Source: Patescibacteria group bacterium | Lineage (GTDB): Bacteria > Patescibacteriota > Minisyncoccia > Phycocordibacterales > CAIZLB01 | Assembly: GCA_030917685.1 (NCBI GenBank) | Contig: JAUPUG010000038.1 | Coordinates: 1-32,759, forward strand | Length of the DNA: 32,759 bases | Reading direction: 5' to 3' | Shown: positions 22,046 through 30,939 of the stretch, piece after piece | Layout of the letters: every line of letters starts with the position of its first letter | How positions within the stretch are numbered: position 1 is the first letter of the stretch | The notes under the pieces: model-generated | Told to the model about the DNA's origin: nothing | The model's input: only the letters and a program-made list of their open reading frames with translations | Databases searched by the model: none | Made by a program: the position numbers and the translations under genes

Positions 22046-23199
22046 CTAAAATCATGCAAATAGGCCAAAATATCCCACAGAAAGGAGGTTTTAAAGCTTT
22101 TATTCCAGACACCTTTCCACCAAAGGCTGGCTTTGAATTTGATTCAAGCATTATAAAAAAGAGTAATGAAGCTACACGACTTCTTGGTAAACTCGATGGT
22201 ATTACCAAGCTTCTTCCTGATGCTGACTTCTTTTTGCTTATGTATCTTAGAAAAGATGCGGCATCTTCAAGTCAGATTGAGGGAACAATGGCAACTATGG
22301 TAGATGCAATAGAAGTTGAAATACAACAAAGCTCAAATATTCCGCAAGATGTGGATGATATTTTGCATTACATAAAAGCACTCAACTACGGAATAAAAAG
22401 AGTGACCGACGAAGACTTTCCTATTTCACTCCGTTTTATTTGTGAGTTACATAAGCAACTTATGGACCAGGCTCGTTCGACACATCATGCGTATCCAGGT
22501 GAGTTTCGTCGAAGTCAAAACTGGATTGGTGGTACTAAACCAGAAACTGCTCGTTTTGTTCCACCGCCAGTAGAAGATATGCAGCGAGCACTCAATGATC
22601 TTGAAAAATTTATTCACTCAGAGGATTCTCTGTTGGATATTATTAAAGCTGGATTAATTCACTCGCAGTTTGAAACCATCCACCCTTTTACTGATGGTAA
22701 TGGAAGAACAGGGCGAATGCTTATTACGTTCTATCTATGGAAAGTTGGTCTACTTGAAAAGCCCGTTCTATTCCTCTCGTCATACTTTAAAAGACACCAA
22801 GAAGTGTATTACGAAAAGCTAGCAAGCTATCATAGTGATAACGGTAATATTTCAGATTGGATAAACTTCTTTCTTGATGGAGTTATTGAAATTGCAAAGG
22901 AAGCAATATCAACAGTTGAAAAAATCACTATTCTTCGAGAGAAAGATATGCTCAAGATCCAAAAACTTGGTAAGCGTGCATCAGAGAGTGCTTCTTTGGT
23001 GTTGCCAAAATTATACGCGCAGCCGATTATAAGTGTATCCCTTATCCAAAAGTGGACAGGTTTTACAAGAGCAGGAGCGCAGGCTGTTATTGATCGTTTT
23101 ATTGAACTCGGGATATTATCTCCTAAAGATAAGGATAAAAAGTATGGACAGTCGTATATTTACAAAAAGTATATTACTATATTCAGTGAGGGTGAATAA
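22033..23199 (+). CDS. Fic-domain AMP-transferase-type protein with C-terminal winged helix
   Basis: The catalytic Fic motif HPFTDGNGRTGR begins at His217. The N-terminal autoinhibitory motif S-x-x-x-E-G is present as SSQIEG with Glu83, marking a class II Fic protein. GEFRRSQNWIGG and FVPPPVEDM around 157-182 are the usual flap region. From ~320 to 385 a winged helix is likely (VSLIQKWTGFTRAGAQAVIDRF). Fic enzymes transfer AMP or other nucleotide parts to proteins. The gene sits between hsdS and hsdR with its own operator-like promoter, which suggests autoregulation. Confidence 0.93.
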   Translation: MYTNPKIMQIGQNIPQKGGFKAFIPDTFPPKAGFEFDSSIIKKSNEATRLLGKLDGITKLLPDADFFLLMYLRKDAASSSQIEGTMATMVDAIEVEIQQSSNIPQDVDDILHYIKALNYGIKRVTDEDFPISLRFICELHKQLMDQARSTHHAYPGEFRRSQNWIGGTKPETARFVPPPVEDMQRALNDLEKFIHSEDSLLDIIKAGLIHSQFETIHPFTDGNGRTGRMLITFYLWKVGLLEKPVLFLSSYFKRHQEVYYEKLASYHSDNGNISDWINFFLDGVIEIAKEAISTVEKITILREKDMLKIQKLGKRASESASLVLPKLYAQPIISVSLIQKWTGFTRAGAQAVIDRFIELGILSPKDKDKKYGQSYIYKKYITIFSEGE

Positions 23200-23218
23200 A
23201 ATCAATTAATCTATTACC

Positions 23219-25591
23219 ATGAACGAATCCGAAACAAGAGCTGAACTCATAGACCCACAACTGCGTGAAGCTGGATGGGGTGTTATTGAGGACACAAAGA
23301 TACTTCGAGAATTTCGTATCACTCCTGGGAAAATAGAGATGGGTGACAATAGACGTAATCCTGAGATTGCGGACTATATTTTGGTATATAAAAATGAGAA
23401 GTTGGCTGTGGTTGAAGCAAAAAAAGAGTCACTCGACTATACCGAGGGTGTAGCTCAGGCAAAGACGTATGCGAAGAAGCTTACAATCCCTTTTGGATAT
23501 TCTACAAATGGAAAGGGAATCTATGAGATTTCCATGAATACCGGTGCTGAGCTTCCTGTATTAAAATTTCCAACACCTGCAGAACTCTGGGATAAAATAT
23601 ATTCAAAAGAATTACAAGCACGAAATGAGTGGAAAGAAAAGTTCCAGGCTGTTCCTTTTGAAGATGTGAATGCAACAAGACCTGCTCGATACTATCAAGA
23701 GATTGCAGTGAATTGTGTGGTCAATGCTGTTGCTGAAGATAAGCAGAGAATTCTTCTGACACTTGCAACTGGTACAGGTAAAACATTTGTTGCATTTCAA
23801 GTTGCTTGGAAACTATTCCAAGCTAGATGGAACAAGGCGAGAGATGGACAGAGACAACCTCGAATCCTCTTTTTGGCAGATAGAAATATTCTCGCAGATC
23901 AGGCGTACAATTCTTTCGGTGCATTTCCAGAAAATTCTCTAGTACGTATTACTCCTGCAAATATTAGAAGACACGGTGAAGTACCAATGAATGGAAGTGT
24001 ATTCTTTGCAATCTTTCAGACATTCATGAGCGGTCCAAATGAAACTCCATACTACGGTGATTATCCATCAGACTTTTTCGATTTCATTATCATAGACGAG
24101 TGTCATCGAGGTGGATCAAATGACGAATCAAATTGGCGTGGAATCTTGGATTATTTTTCACCTGCTGTACAACTCGGTCTTACGGCGACACCTAAGAGAG
24201 ATGACAACGCAGACACTTATAAATATTTTGGTGAGCCAGTCTATGTATATTCTCTCAAAGAAGGAATTAATGACGGGTTTCTCACGCCATTTAAAGTTAA
24301 GCGAATAAAAACTACACTCGATGAATATATCTATACACCTGATGACCGAGTAATAGAGGGAGAAGTAGAAGAAGGAAAAGTATATACCGAAGACGATTTT
24401 GCCAAAGGTGATATCCATATACAAGAACGAGAAGAAGCTCGTGTAAAAGTGTTTCTCAAGCAAATCAATCAGAATGAAAAGACCCTCGTGTTTTGTGCAA
24501 CCCAAAGTCATGCTTTGCTTGTTCGAAATTTGATCAATAAACACAAAGAGAGTGTTGACCCTGACTATTGTCATCGAGTAACTGCGAATGATGGAATGCT
24601 CGGTGAACAATATCTACGAGAGTTTCAGGATAATGAAAAGACAATTCCAACAATACTTACTACATCGCAGAAACTTTCTACTGGAGTAGATGCACGAAAT
24701 GTCCGAAATATCGTACTTATGCGACCTGTAAATTCAATGATTGAATTCAAGCAGATTGTTGGGCGAGGAACTCGACTTTTTGATGGTAAGAAGTACTTTA
24801 CGATTATCGACTTTGTCGATGCATATCATCATTTTCTTGATCCAGAATGGGATGGTGAGCCTGCAGAAAAAACTGATATAGAAGAAGGGGATGATGGGGA
24901 AACTGGAGAAGGAGACGAAGGTGGAAATACTCCACCAGGTCAGTCAAAAGTATGCGGTGATTGTGGGGAGAAACCGTGCGTATGTGAGACTGAACCAAAT
25001 CCTCCGAGAGTTGAAAAGCTAAAGATCAAGCTCGCTGATGGAAAAGAGCGAAAAATACAGCACATGGTTTCAACTTCATTTTGGAGTGCTGACGGTATGC
25101 CTATTTCAACAGAGCAATTTTTGCAGAATATGTTTGGTTCCTTACCTCAATTTTTTAAAGATGAAAACGAACTGCGACAGATTTGGTCAAATCCAACTAC
25201 TCGAAAGATATTCTTGGATAAGATTGCTATGGAAGGCTTTGAAATTGAACAGCTTGAAACACTGCAAAAGATGGTAGATGCTGAAAATTCTGATTTGTTC
25301 GATGTTCTCGCTTATATCGCTTTTACTAAAAAGCCTATCACTCGACTCGAACGTATTGAGAATACCAAGTACGACATTCTCGAAGGTCTTGATCAAAAGC
25401 ATAGAGAGTTTATTGAATTTGTACTCGCGAAATATCAAGAACGAGGAGTAGAAGAGTTGGATGAGGAAAAGCTGCCAGACCTTTTGAATCTCAAATATCA
25501 CTCTATTAGTGATGCGGAACGATTGCTTGGAGGTGTTGACGCTATTCGTACACTCTTCTTTAATTTTCAAAAGAATTTGTATTCGAAATAA
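23219..25591 (+). CDS. hsdR: Type I restriction enzyme motor/nuclease subunit (HsdR, EcoEI-like)
   Basis: The nuclease domain is N-terminal: Asp52 (IADYIL), Glu66 and Lys68 (VVEAKK). SF2 helicase motifs follow: Walker A ATGTGKT (183-189), DECHRGG (293-299), GLTATPKRDD, and motif VI-like FKQIVGRGTRL. The C-terminal EcoEI_R_C-type helical region contains LPDLLNLKYHSISDAERLLGG. Between them, around residues 550-610, lies an acidic Gly-rich linker with a Cys cluster (CGDCGEKPCVCE), possibly binding zinc. It translocates and cuts unmodified DNA with HsdM and HsdS. At 790 aa it is in the EcoEI class range. It starts 19 nt after fic. Confidence 0.95.
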   Translation: MNESETRAELIDPQLREAGWGVIEDTKILREFRITPGKIEMGDNRRNPEIADYILVYKNEKLAVVEAKKESLDYTEGVAQAKTYAKKLTIPFGYSTNGKGIYEISMNTGAELPVLKFPTPAELWDKIYSKELQARNEWKEKFQAVPFEDVNATRPARYYQEIAVNCVVNAVAEDKQRILLTLATGTGKTFVAFQVAWKLFQARWNKARDGQRQPRILFLADRNILADQAYNSFGAFPENSLVRITPANIRRHGEVPMNGSVFFAIFQTFMSGPNETPYYGDYPSDFFDFIIIDECHRGGSNDESNWRGILDYFSPAVQLGLTATPKRDDNADTYKYFGEPVYVYSLKEGINDGFLTPFKVKRIKTTLDEYIYTPDDRVIEGEVEEGKVYTEDDFAKGDIHIQEREEARVKVFLKQINQNEKTLVFCATQSHALLVRNLINKHKESVDPDYCHRVTANDGMLGEQYLREFQDNEKTIPTILTTSQKLSTGVDARNVRNIVLMRPVNSMIEFKQIVGRGTRLFDGKKYFTIIDFVDAYHHFLDPEWDGEPAEKTDIEEGDDGETGEGDEGGNTPPGQSKVCGDCGEKPCVCETEPNPPRVEKLKIKLADGKERKIQHMVSTSFWSADGMPISTEQFLQNMFGSLPQFFKDENELRQIWSNPTTRKIFLDKIAMEGFEIEQLETLQKMVDAENSDLFDVLAYIAFTKKPITRLERIENTKYDILEGLDQKHREFIEFVLAKYQERGVEELDEEKLPDLLNLKYHSISDAERLLGGVDAIRTLFFNFQKNLYSK

Positions 25592-25607
25592 AATATAAGG
25601 TTTAAAA

Positions 25608-26090
25608 ATGAAACCCGATAAAAATAACATTGGAAATGCAGGAGAATATTATGTCGCTTCCAAGCTCTCTGCAATGGACTGTATTGTGACTGTGACGCTG
25701 GGTAGGGCAGAAGCGTTTGATTTGCTAATTGTTACTAAGAATGGAAAAGGTTCGCATTACAAGGTTTCTGTTAAAACTGCTTGGAGTGCGACGGCAGGTT
25801 CTTTTGTCTTAAATGAAAAAGCTGAATTAATCAATTCACCAGATTTATTTTATGCATTCGTTAAGATTAATGAGAATGTCAGTAGTCCAGAAGTTTGGGT
25901 AATACCTAGCTCTTTTGTTGCTTCTGTAGTTAAAAAATCTCATCAAAACTATATTGAGTCTGGTCATAACCAAAATTCATTACGTGGATTTCCTATTGCA
26001 AAGCCAAGGGGTTCATATGATAAATATTACGACTTTGTTGATTTCAATAAGATTGATAAGTACAAGGGTAATTATTCTGTTTTTGAATAA
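25608..26090 (+). CDS. PD-(D/E)XK-like nuclease-fold protein
   Basis: The 160-aa product reads NAGEYYVASKLSAMDCIVTVTLGRAEAFDLLIVTKNGKG, then HYKVSVKTAW. E (in GEYYVA), D (in AFDLLIV) and VSVKT are the spacing of small PD-(D/E)XK proteins of the DUF4365/Holliday-resolvase-like type, where xVK carries the catalytic Lys. The second half (IPSSFVASVV) is less clear. It starts 16 nt after hsdR stops, in the same operon, so it probably assists restriction or is a separate DNA-cutting defence gene. Confidence 0.65.
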   Translation: MKPDKNNIGNAGEYYVASKLSAMDCIVTVTLGRAEAFDLLIVTKNGKGSHYKVSVKTAWSATAGSFVLNEKAELINSPDLFYAFVKINENVSSPEVWVIPSSFVASVVKKSHQNYIESGHNQNSLRGFPIAKPRGSYDKYYDFVDFNKIDKYKGNYSVFE

Positions 26091-26107
26091 TCATTAATAC
26101 ATATCTT

Positions 26108-26659
26108 ATGAATCCTACAAATCTAAACCCAGAAATAAAAGAATTCGGCACACCACGTGAAAACGAAGAACGTCGTGATGGTGGATGCGGTATTGTGTAT
26201 GATCCTGCTACAAAGCTTTTTGCAGTTGGTAAACAACATCAGACTGACCCAGCGACTGGAGCACCTCTGCCTACAGATGGAGCACTTCGAATATTCTCAG
26301 GAGGAGTAAGTGCAGATGAAGATATTACAGAAGGAATACTCCGAGAGGTCCAAGAGGAAAGTGGTCTCTACGATTTCGCTCAAGTTGAACTGATTGGCCA
26401 AGCTTTTACCCATTATCACAATAGTCTGCGAAATGTGAATCGTGTAGCTCTCGCCACATGTCTCCTCATTGTATTGAAAAGCGCCGATGTGCGAGCTGTT
26501 GAACTTGAAGAACATGAAAAGTTTTCTCTCGTATGGGTAACTGCCGAAGAACTACTCGCTGATATGAAAGCTCGAAATGGAAATAAGGACAATGACCATT
26601 GGATATATTTTATGGAAAAAGCTACCCTGAGATTAGGGGAGTTGGGTTTTGGGATATAA
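26108..26659 (+). CDS. Nudix hydrolase
   Basis: A complete Nudix box is present: GGVSADE-DITEGIL-REVQEESGLY (Gx5Ex7REUxEExGU). The fold begins around CGIVYDPATKLFAV, and the protein has 183 aa. It hydrolyses a nucleoside diphosphate linked to another group; the substrate cannot be read. It starts 17 nt after the PD-(D/E)XK gene and so may be co-expressed with fic and hsdR. With Fic and a NADAR protein nearby, a nucleotide such as ADP-ribose is an attractive but untested substrate. Confidence 0.9.
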   Translation: MNPTNLNPEIKEFGTPRENEERRDGGCGIVYDPATKLFAVGKQHQTDPATGAPLPTDGALRIFSGGVSADEDITEGILREVQEESGLYDFAQVELIGQAFTHYHNSLRNVNRVALATCLLIVLKSADVRAVELEEHEKFSLVWVTAEELLADMKARNGNKDNDHWIYFMEKATLRLGELGFGI

Positions 26660-26689
26660 TTTGAATACAAACAGTATATAAAGACTACT

Positions 26690-26968
26690 ATGATTATCCT
26701 CGACGTACGAACACCAGAAGAATTTGAAGAAATGCACATTGCGAGTGCTTTGAATTTGCCGTTGAATGATATATACGAAAACACTGCACATGCACAAGAA
26801 GTGCTTGGTAAAATCGCGGCACTTGGAAAAGATGCGTCAATCAAAGTGCATTGTGCATCAGGTGGTAGAGCAGCTATTGCGTGTCAGTTGTTGAAACAGC
26901 AAGGCTTTACGAATGTAGAAAATCTCGGAGGATATGATGATGCATGTAAGTGTGTAGAGAAGGCTTAA
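26690..26968 (+). CDS. Rhodanese-domain protein
   Basis: This compact 92-aa single-domain rhodanese starts IILDVRTPEEFEEMHIASALNLPL and has active Cys55 in HCASGGRA, ending NVENLGGYDD. It transfers sulfane sulfur from a donor to a thiol acceptor. The CxxxxR loop length is that of sulfurtransferases rather than phosphatases. It lies 30 nt after the Nudix gene and before a terminator, as the last gene of the unit. It could also relate to the cysDN sulfur genes, though these are far upstream. Confidence 0.92.
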   Translation: MIILDVRTPEEFEEMHIASALNLPLNDIYENTAHAQEVLGKIAALGKDASIKVHCASGGRAAIACQLLKQQGFTNVENLGGYDDACKCVEKA

Positions 26969-27030
26969 TAAAGTGTCGTGCACTAGTTCTATGTGCTAAG
27001 TCTGTACGCAAATATTTTTGATAATAAAAA

Positions 27031-27070
27031 GCCCGCGCACTCAGTGAAGAGTACGCGGGGTTAATTTTTT
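27031..27070. terminator. Intrinsic terminator between convergent genes
   Basis: An 11-bp stem CCCGCGCACTC/GAGTACGCGGG with one mismatch (27032-27042 with 27049-27059) is followed by TTAATTTTTT. It ends the rhodanese transcript, and an A-run on the other side lets it also serve the minus-strand gene. Confidence 0.85.
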
Positions 27071-27119
27071 GACGAATCCTGTCACCTAAGCCTGATGAGC
27101 CTAAGTGGGTTGAATCAAA

Positions 27120-27650
27120 TCACTTCGCTTCATCTTTTGTCGGCTGAATGAGCAGTTTGTGAAGTCCTCGAATTATTTGGTGAGCTTCTGACTCCCAGAA
27201 CTCTTTATGTTTCACTCCGTCGACTACTTTGCCTCCTGATGATGTCATCATCTTATCGTTTTTTGGATCAAATGCCGCGTCGATTGTTCCATCGAGGTGA
27301 AGCGAAATAAACCAATCAGTGGTCGCTCTGACTTTTTTGCCTGGGTCATTCCAGCTAAACGAGATGTTCCCGATGCTCTCACCATTCACAGCTGGGATGT
27401 GTTGGATGGTCAGATGTTTACCACAGACTTCTTTTGAAATCTGATAGACTACCGCGGAAGCAGTAAGTGTCTCAGTGCTCAATCCTGAGTGTGTCACCAT
27501 CTTGTTGCTGTCCACTTTGATGACTTTGATGATCTGATCAAGCATCGTTGCGTATTCGCTTTGTTCCTGTGCAGTGGAAGCTTGAGTTCCGATGCCGAGG
27601 AAGAAACAAAAAAGGGCGATTGCTAGTGTGAGGGTCTTGGTCGTTTTCAT
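27120..27650 (-). CDS. Secreted protein of unknown function
   Basis: MKTTKTLTLAIALFCFFLGIG is a classical signal peptide, with a likely cut near AST-AQ (~27). The mature part (~150 aa) is soluble: a helix (YATMLDQIIKVIKVD), beta-rich middle (IGNISFSWND, RATTDWFISLHLDG) and C-terminal helix (EFWESEAHQIIRGLHKLL). No family is recognised. It is the only complete gene in the window that ends in TGA, it looks more GC-rich than its neighbours, and it is isolated on the minus strand. It may have been acquired from another lineage. Confidence 0.75.
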   Translation of the reverse strand: MKTTKTLTLAIALFCFFLGIGTQASTAQEQSEYATMLDQIIKVIKVDSNKMVTHSGLSTETLTASAVVYQISKEVCGKHLTIQHIPAVNGESIGNISFSWNDPGKKVRATTDWFISLHLDGTIDAAFDPKNDKMMTSSGGKVVDGVKHKEFWESEAHQIIRGLHKLLIQPTKDEAK

Positions 27651-27752
27651 GAGTATGTAATTGTCAGGGTGCTGTTGATTTGTTGGCTGCTGTTCGTTGA
27701 TCTGAATCTCTGTCTACTTTGACTATTGCAATGAATCTTGCAAAGTTGACCA

Positions 27753-27783
27753 ATAGTAGAACATTGATTCGATATATTGTCAA
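27753..27783 (-). promoter_or_regulatory. Promoter for the secreted protein gene
   Basis: On the minus strand TTGACA (27783-27778) and TACTAT (27758-27753) are 19 nt apart, giving a leader of ~95 nt. The leader includes TTGCAA repeats that can form a small hairpin. Confidence 0.4.
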
Positions 27784-27874
27784 AGCTTTGGGAGGGTGAA
27801 TTCAGAGGGAAGGCTCTTTGGAGGACATTAATTTGAGCCTCGTGAAATACAAATCAGTCTCGCTCGTCTCTATG

Positions 27875-27883
27875 TGATACAAT
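27875..27883 (+). promoter_or_regulatory. Extended -10 promoter for the PspC gene
   Basis: TGATACAAT (TACAAT at 27878-27883) is an extended -10. The leader to the ATG at 27931 is ~40 nt, A/C-rich and without a Shine-Dalgarno sequence. Confidence 0.45.
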
Positions 27884-27930
27884 TTAAAAAAATAAACACG
27901 CGCTACACTCATAACTAACTCACACCAACC

Positions 27931-28140
27931 ATGAACCACCTCACACACAAAAAACTATATAGAAGTAAAACAGACCGAGTTTGGACAGGAGTATGCGGAG
28001 GACTAGCGGAATATTTAAACATAGACTCAAACTTCCTCAGACTTATTTGGGTGTTTGCAGTAATCATAACTGGACTCGTTCCAGGTGTACTTGTGTATTT
28101 TATTGCTCTCGCAATTGTTCCAGAAAAGTTAGCGGAATAA
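27931..28140 (+). CDS. PspC-domain membrane protein
   Basis: The 69-aa product is a bare PspC domain: LYRSKTDRVWTGVCGGLAEYLNIDSNFLRLIWV is the family pattern (here 9-41), with Gly-Gly before the helix. A membrane segment follows (~38-62) and ends IALAIVPE. PspC domains act in envelope-stress responses, often alone in small genomes. The following genes also encode envelope proteins. Confidence 0.92.
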   Translation: MNHLTHKKLYRSKTDRVWTGVCGGLAEYLNIDSNFLRLIWVFAVIITGLVPGVLVYFIALAIVPEKLAE

Positions 28141-28192
28141 CATACTGTCACTAAATACCTTTACTCTCATAACACAGACACAAACAGATATC

Positions 28193-28732
28193 ATGAACAC
28201 AAAAACTACTATCGTCATTCTAATTATCCTACTCGTACTTGTAGGGTGGTTTGCGTATGACAAAGGATACAAAAATGGCGTCTTAAAAAACTCAAACCCC
28301 GTAATTGCGTCATTAAAAAACGAGCAATCCAACAGTGTTCCGGCAAACAGTGTGCCATCAAACATCACTCCTGCAACTCCCACATCCCCGGATATCGCAC
28401 AGATAGTTAGTCAAAGTATTGTCGGAGTTTGGAAAAGTACTCAGGACGAAAAATTTACTCGAGAGTTTACAAATGCAGGTGTGATTGTTGATTATTACGA
28501 CAATAAAGCAGTTACGACAGGTACATGGGTTGCTTTTACAAATCAGAAGCCTCTCAAGGTTTCATTTCCTCTAGAAAAAGAAGTGGTATATATTCAAATG
28601 ACTACAACTGATAATCATGCAGGTATTCCCGATAGTACGCTCAACTTTAAACTTACAAAATTAACTCCTGAAATTTTGGAACTGATATATATGGATCGAG
28701 GAGGGATGAATACATTTACACGGATACAGTAG
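28193..28732 (+). CDS. Membrane-anchored protein with lipocalin-like domain
   Basis: An N-terminal helix (5-22) anchors it. A Ser/Pro/Asn-rich spacer (~45-68) leads to a beta-rich domain (~72-179). That domain starts IVGVWKSTQDEKFTREFTNAG, with VTTGTWVAF and TLNFKLTKLTPEILEL, a layout seen in small lipocalin-like or DUF5640-type domains. The ligand is unknown. It is probably extracytoplasmic. It begins 52 nt after the PspC gene. Ends in TAG. Confidence 0.7.
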   Translation: MNTKTTIVILIILLVLVGWFAYDKGYKNGVLKNSNPVIASLKNEQSNSVPANSVPSNITPATPTSPDIAQIVSQSIVGVWKSTQDEKFTREFTNAGVIVDYYDNKAVTTGTWVAFTNQKPLKVSFPLEKEVVYIQMTTTDNHAGIPDSTLNFKLTKLTPEILELIYMDRGGMNTFTRIQ

Positions 28733-28824
28733 CTGGTGTTTGTTAGCACTAATTACTGTTGCTCAGTTTTGGTCAGATGTTGCTCGTTTGGTAATGGTAC
28801 ACATATTCAGTCGGCTTATAATGT

Positions 28825-29943
28825 ATGAATAAAAATATACTTATCGGAGTGGTAGTCACAGCACTTGTCCTTGTTTTGGGATATGCAGCTTTTAAAAATA
28901 ATCCAACTGACTTAGCTGTTATCGATACTACTACAAATACGCAGGGTACTTCTACATCTACTAATACAAATCCACCAAACACTACTCCACCTCCGACAAC
29001 GACTACTCCTCGAGCAATAGCCGCGCCTTCTGTTGAAACAAATATCCAAGCAATAATCTCGAATTCAACAGCGCTGGTATCTGGAAAAATTACTCCAAAC
29101 GGAGCACAGACTGCGTACTGGTATGACTATGGAACAAATACATCCATCACAAGTCATACGTCAAAACAAAATATTGGTAGTGGATATACACCTATTGCGG
29201 CGCCTACAAATATCATTTCGCTTAGTCCTAATACACAATACTATTTTCGTTTAATTGCTGAAAACAGTGTAGGTATCACAAGAGGTGAAGTACGATCATT
29301 TACTACAAATAATACGCCTGTAGTTTCAGGTAAGTTGCCAACATCACAAACAATTACTGCTACAAACATTACTCGTGGAAGTGTAAGTCTAAATGGTAAA
29401 ATAAATTCAAATGGTACAGCTACAACTTGGTGGTTTGAATACGGAGAGAATACAGCATTTGGTAATCTCACAACTTTCGGAAATATAAATAGTGATCAAG
29501 TTACAACTTCAGTGACATCTGCAGTGTCAGGTCTAAAGCCATTCACAAAATATTATTTTAGAATCAACGCTCAAAACCAATTTGGTACAGTGAACGGTGC
29601 AGTATCAAGCTTTACAACAATGGGTCCTATTGATTTAGGTGCACCTATTATCAAGACAAACAATCCAACAAATATCAGTACTTCTTCTGTGACCATGAAT
29701 GGAAGACTCGATCCAAATGATAGTAATACTACTTACTGGTTTGAATACAGTGATGAATCATTTGTAGGAGGCATAATCGGCACCATGACAGCTACTCAGA
29801 CAATGAATGGAGCAGATGTGGCTATCGGTGTAAAGTCTGATGTAACTGGCCTACGAAAAAATACAAAGTATTACTATCGTATGGTTGCACGAAATGAGTT
29901 TGGAACAGTTGCGGGTGGAACTGTATCGTTTAAGACTAAATAA
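28825..29943 (+). CDS. Membrane-anchored protein with three Fn3-like repeats
   Basis: A membrane helix (4-22) and a Thr/Pro-rich stalk (~32-66) precede three repeats of ~90 residues (about 68-160, 175-268, 280-372). Each repeat has the same marks: ALVSGKITPNG, TAYWYDYG, LSPNTQYYFRLIAEN and EVRSFTT, mirrored by VSLNGKINSNG, TWWFEYG, LKPFTKYYFRINAQN, and by VTMNGRLDPND, TYWFEYS, LRKNTKYYYRMVARN. This is the fibronectin type III-like pattern of surface proteins. Adhesion or scaffolding outside the cell is the likely role. TATAAT at 28817-28822 is only 2 nt before the ATG, so the true promoter may lie further up. Confidence 0.85.
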   Translation: MNKNILIGVVVTALVLVLGYAAFKNNPTDLAVIDTTTNTQGTSTSTNTNPPNTTPPPTTTTPRAIAAPSVETNIQAIISNSTALVSGKITPNGAQTAYWYDYGTNTSITSHTSKQNIGSGYTPIAAPTNIISLSPNTQYYFRLIAENSVGITRGEVRSFTTNNTPVVSGKLPTSQTITATNITRGSVSLNGKINSNGTATTWWFEYGENTAFGNLTTFGNINSDQVTTSVTSAVSGLKPFTKYYFRINAQNQFGTVNGAVSSFTTMGPIDLGAPIIKTNNPTNISTSSVTMNGRLDPNDSNTTYWFEYSDESFVGGIIGTMTATQTMNGADVAIGVKSDVTGLRKNTKYYYRMVARNEFGTVAGGTVSFKTK

Positions 29944-29951
29944 TAACCAAC

Positions 29952-30119
29952 ATGCAAAACAATAATACAAACACAAATACAATTCTCATCGTTCTTCTGA
30001 TTATAATTGTCGTAGCTTTAGGTACCTTTTGGTACAAAGGAATGGATGCAGAGCCAAAGGGTGAAGATAATGGTGCGTCACTCCAGATTGATTTAGGCGG
30101 GAAAAATGATACACAGTAG
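29952..30119 (+). CDS. Small single-TM protein (55 aa)
   Basis: This short ORF starts 8 nt after the Fn3-like gene stops. The N-terminus MQNNNTNTN is polar and is followed by one strong membrane helix (TILIVLLIIIVVALGTFWY, ~10-28). A short acidic tail (DAEPKGEDNG) ends LGGKNDTQ. The helix and codon use argue that it is real. Function unknown. Ends in TAG. Confidence 0.7.
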   Translation: MQNNNTNTNTILIVLLIIIVVALGTFWYKGMDAEPKGEDNGASLQIDLGGKNDTQ

Positions 30120-30172
30120 GTGGGGTAAATTTGGGTCACATCACATACTACTTGATAATATCTAATCTAGAC

Positions 30173-30181
30173 TGGTAAGAT
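30173..30181 (+). promoter_or_regulatory. Extended -10 promoter, predicted leaderless start
   Basis: TGGTAAGAT (TAAGAT at 30176-30181) ends 6 nt before the ATG at 30188, so the mRNA would start on the start codon. Confidence 0.5.
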
Positions 30182-30187
30182 ATAGGT

Positions 30188-30931
30188 ATGAAAAAATTCT
30201 TTCTAGTCCTGTTGGTTCTGGTTCTGCTGGTTGGGTTGACCGCTTACTACCAGCATCAGAAAAAGTGGTCATATCCAAACTATATTGATAATGAGCCTGT
30301 GATGGACAACCAAGTCAGTTACGGTGACTATAAAATTACTGATGCCACTTTAGAGAGTGTTACTGAGGATTCGGATGCTTACAAATTTGAGTCAAATATA
30401 CGAGTGTTATGGAGTACTGGAGCAGTTACAAACCATACTCAGAAACTTGATGAAAGAGTGATGTCAGTTGAAGTTACAGATATCAACTTTGATGGGCGAG
30501 ATGATCTTGAAATAGTTGTTAGTACTGGTGCATACAATATTGCTTCGTATTTTTACACATTTGATAGTGCTAAGGGCGAGTTTCTTGAATATATGAGTTT
30601 GGACGGAGCTGTATCACTAGATATAGAAAAAAGACAAATCGAGACTTTCTATAAAGGTAGGGGATTAGGAGATATGTACAGTATAGATAGGCATGTTTTT
30701 AGAAATAATATATGGCAGATCGTACAACAGGAGAGACAAGATATTGTAGATGACAGTCTCACAGAGGCAGGAGGTCCAACGTATTATATTAAGACTCTTG
30801 AAGATTTCGAGAATGGTACTTCGACTAAAAAAAACCTTACATACTACAAGGTCGAATCTTTAGATGAAGAGCCTTGGGATTTCATTGAGGTTTCAAAATC
30901 TGAGCTAGTGCAAAATGGAATTTTGAAGTAA
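30188..30931 (+). CDS. Membrane-anchored protein with VCBS/FG-GAP-like calcium motif
   Basis: The 247-aa product has an N-terminal signal anchor (3-20). In the middle VEVTDINFDGRDDLEIVVSTGAYN carries D-x-N-x-D-G-x-D-D, the calcium loop of VCBS/FG-GAP and XAC2610-type proteins. It is followed by SYFYTFDSAKGEFLEY. The rest is beta-rich with an acidic C-terminus. It is probably an extracytoplasmic protein of the envelope. The exact family is uncertain. The GIY-YIG gene follows after 8 nt. Confidence 0.75.
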   Translation: MKKFFLVLLVLVLLVGLTAYYQHQKKWSYPNYIDNEPVMDNQVSYGDYKITDATLESVTEDSDAYKFESNIRVLWSTGAVTNHTQKLDERVMSVEVTDINFDGRDDLEIVVSTGAYNIASYFYTFDSAKGEFLEYMSLDGAVSLDIEKRQIETFYKGRGLGDMYSIDRHVFRNNIWQIVQQERQDIVDDSLTEAGGPTYYIKTLEDFENGTSTKKNLTYYKVESLDEEPWDFIEVSKSELVQNGILK

Positions 30932-30939
30932 CACAGGAT

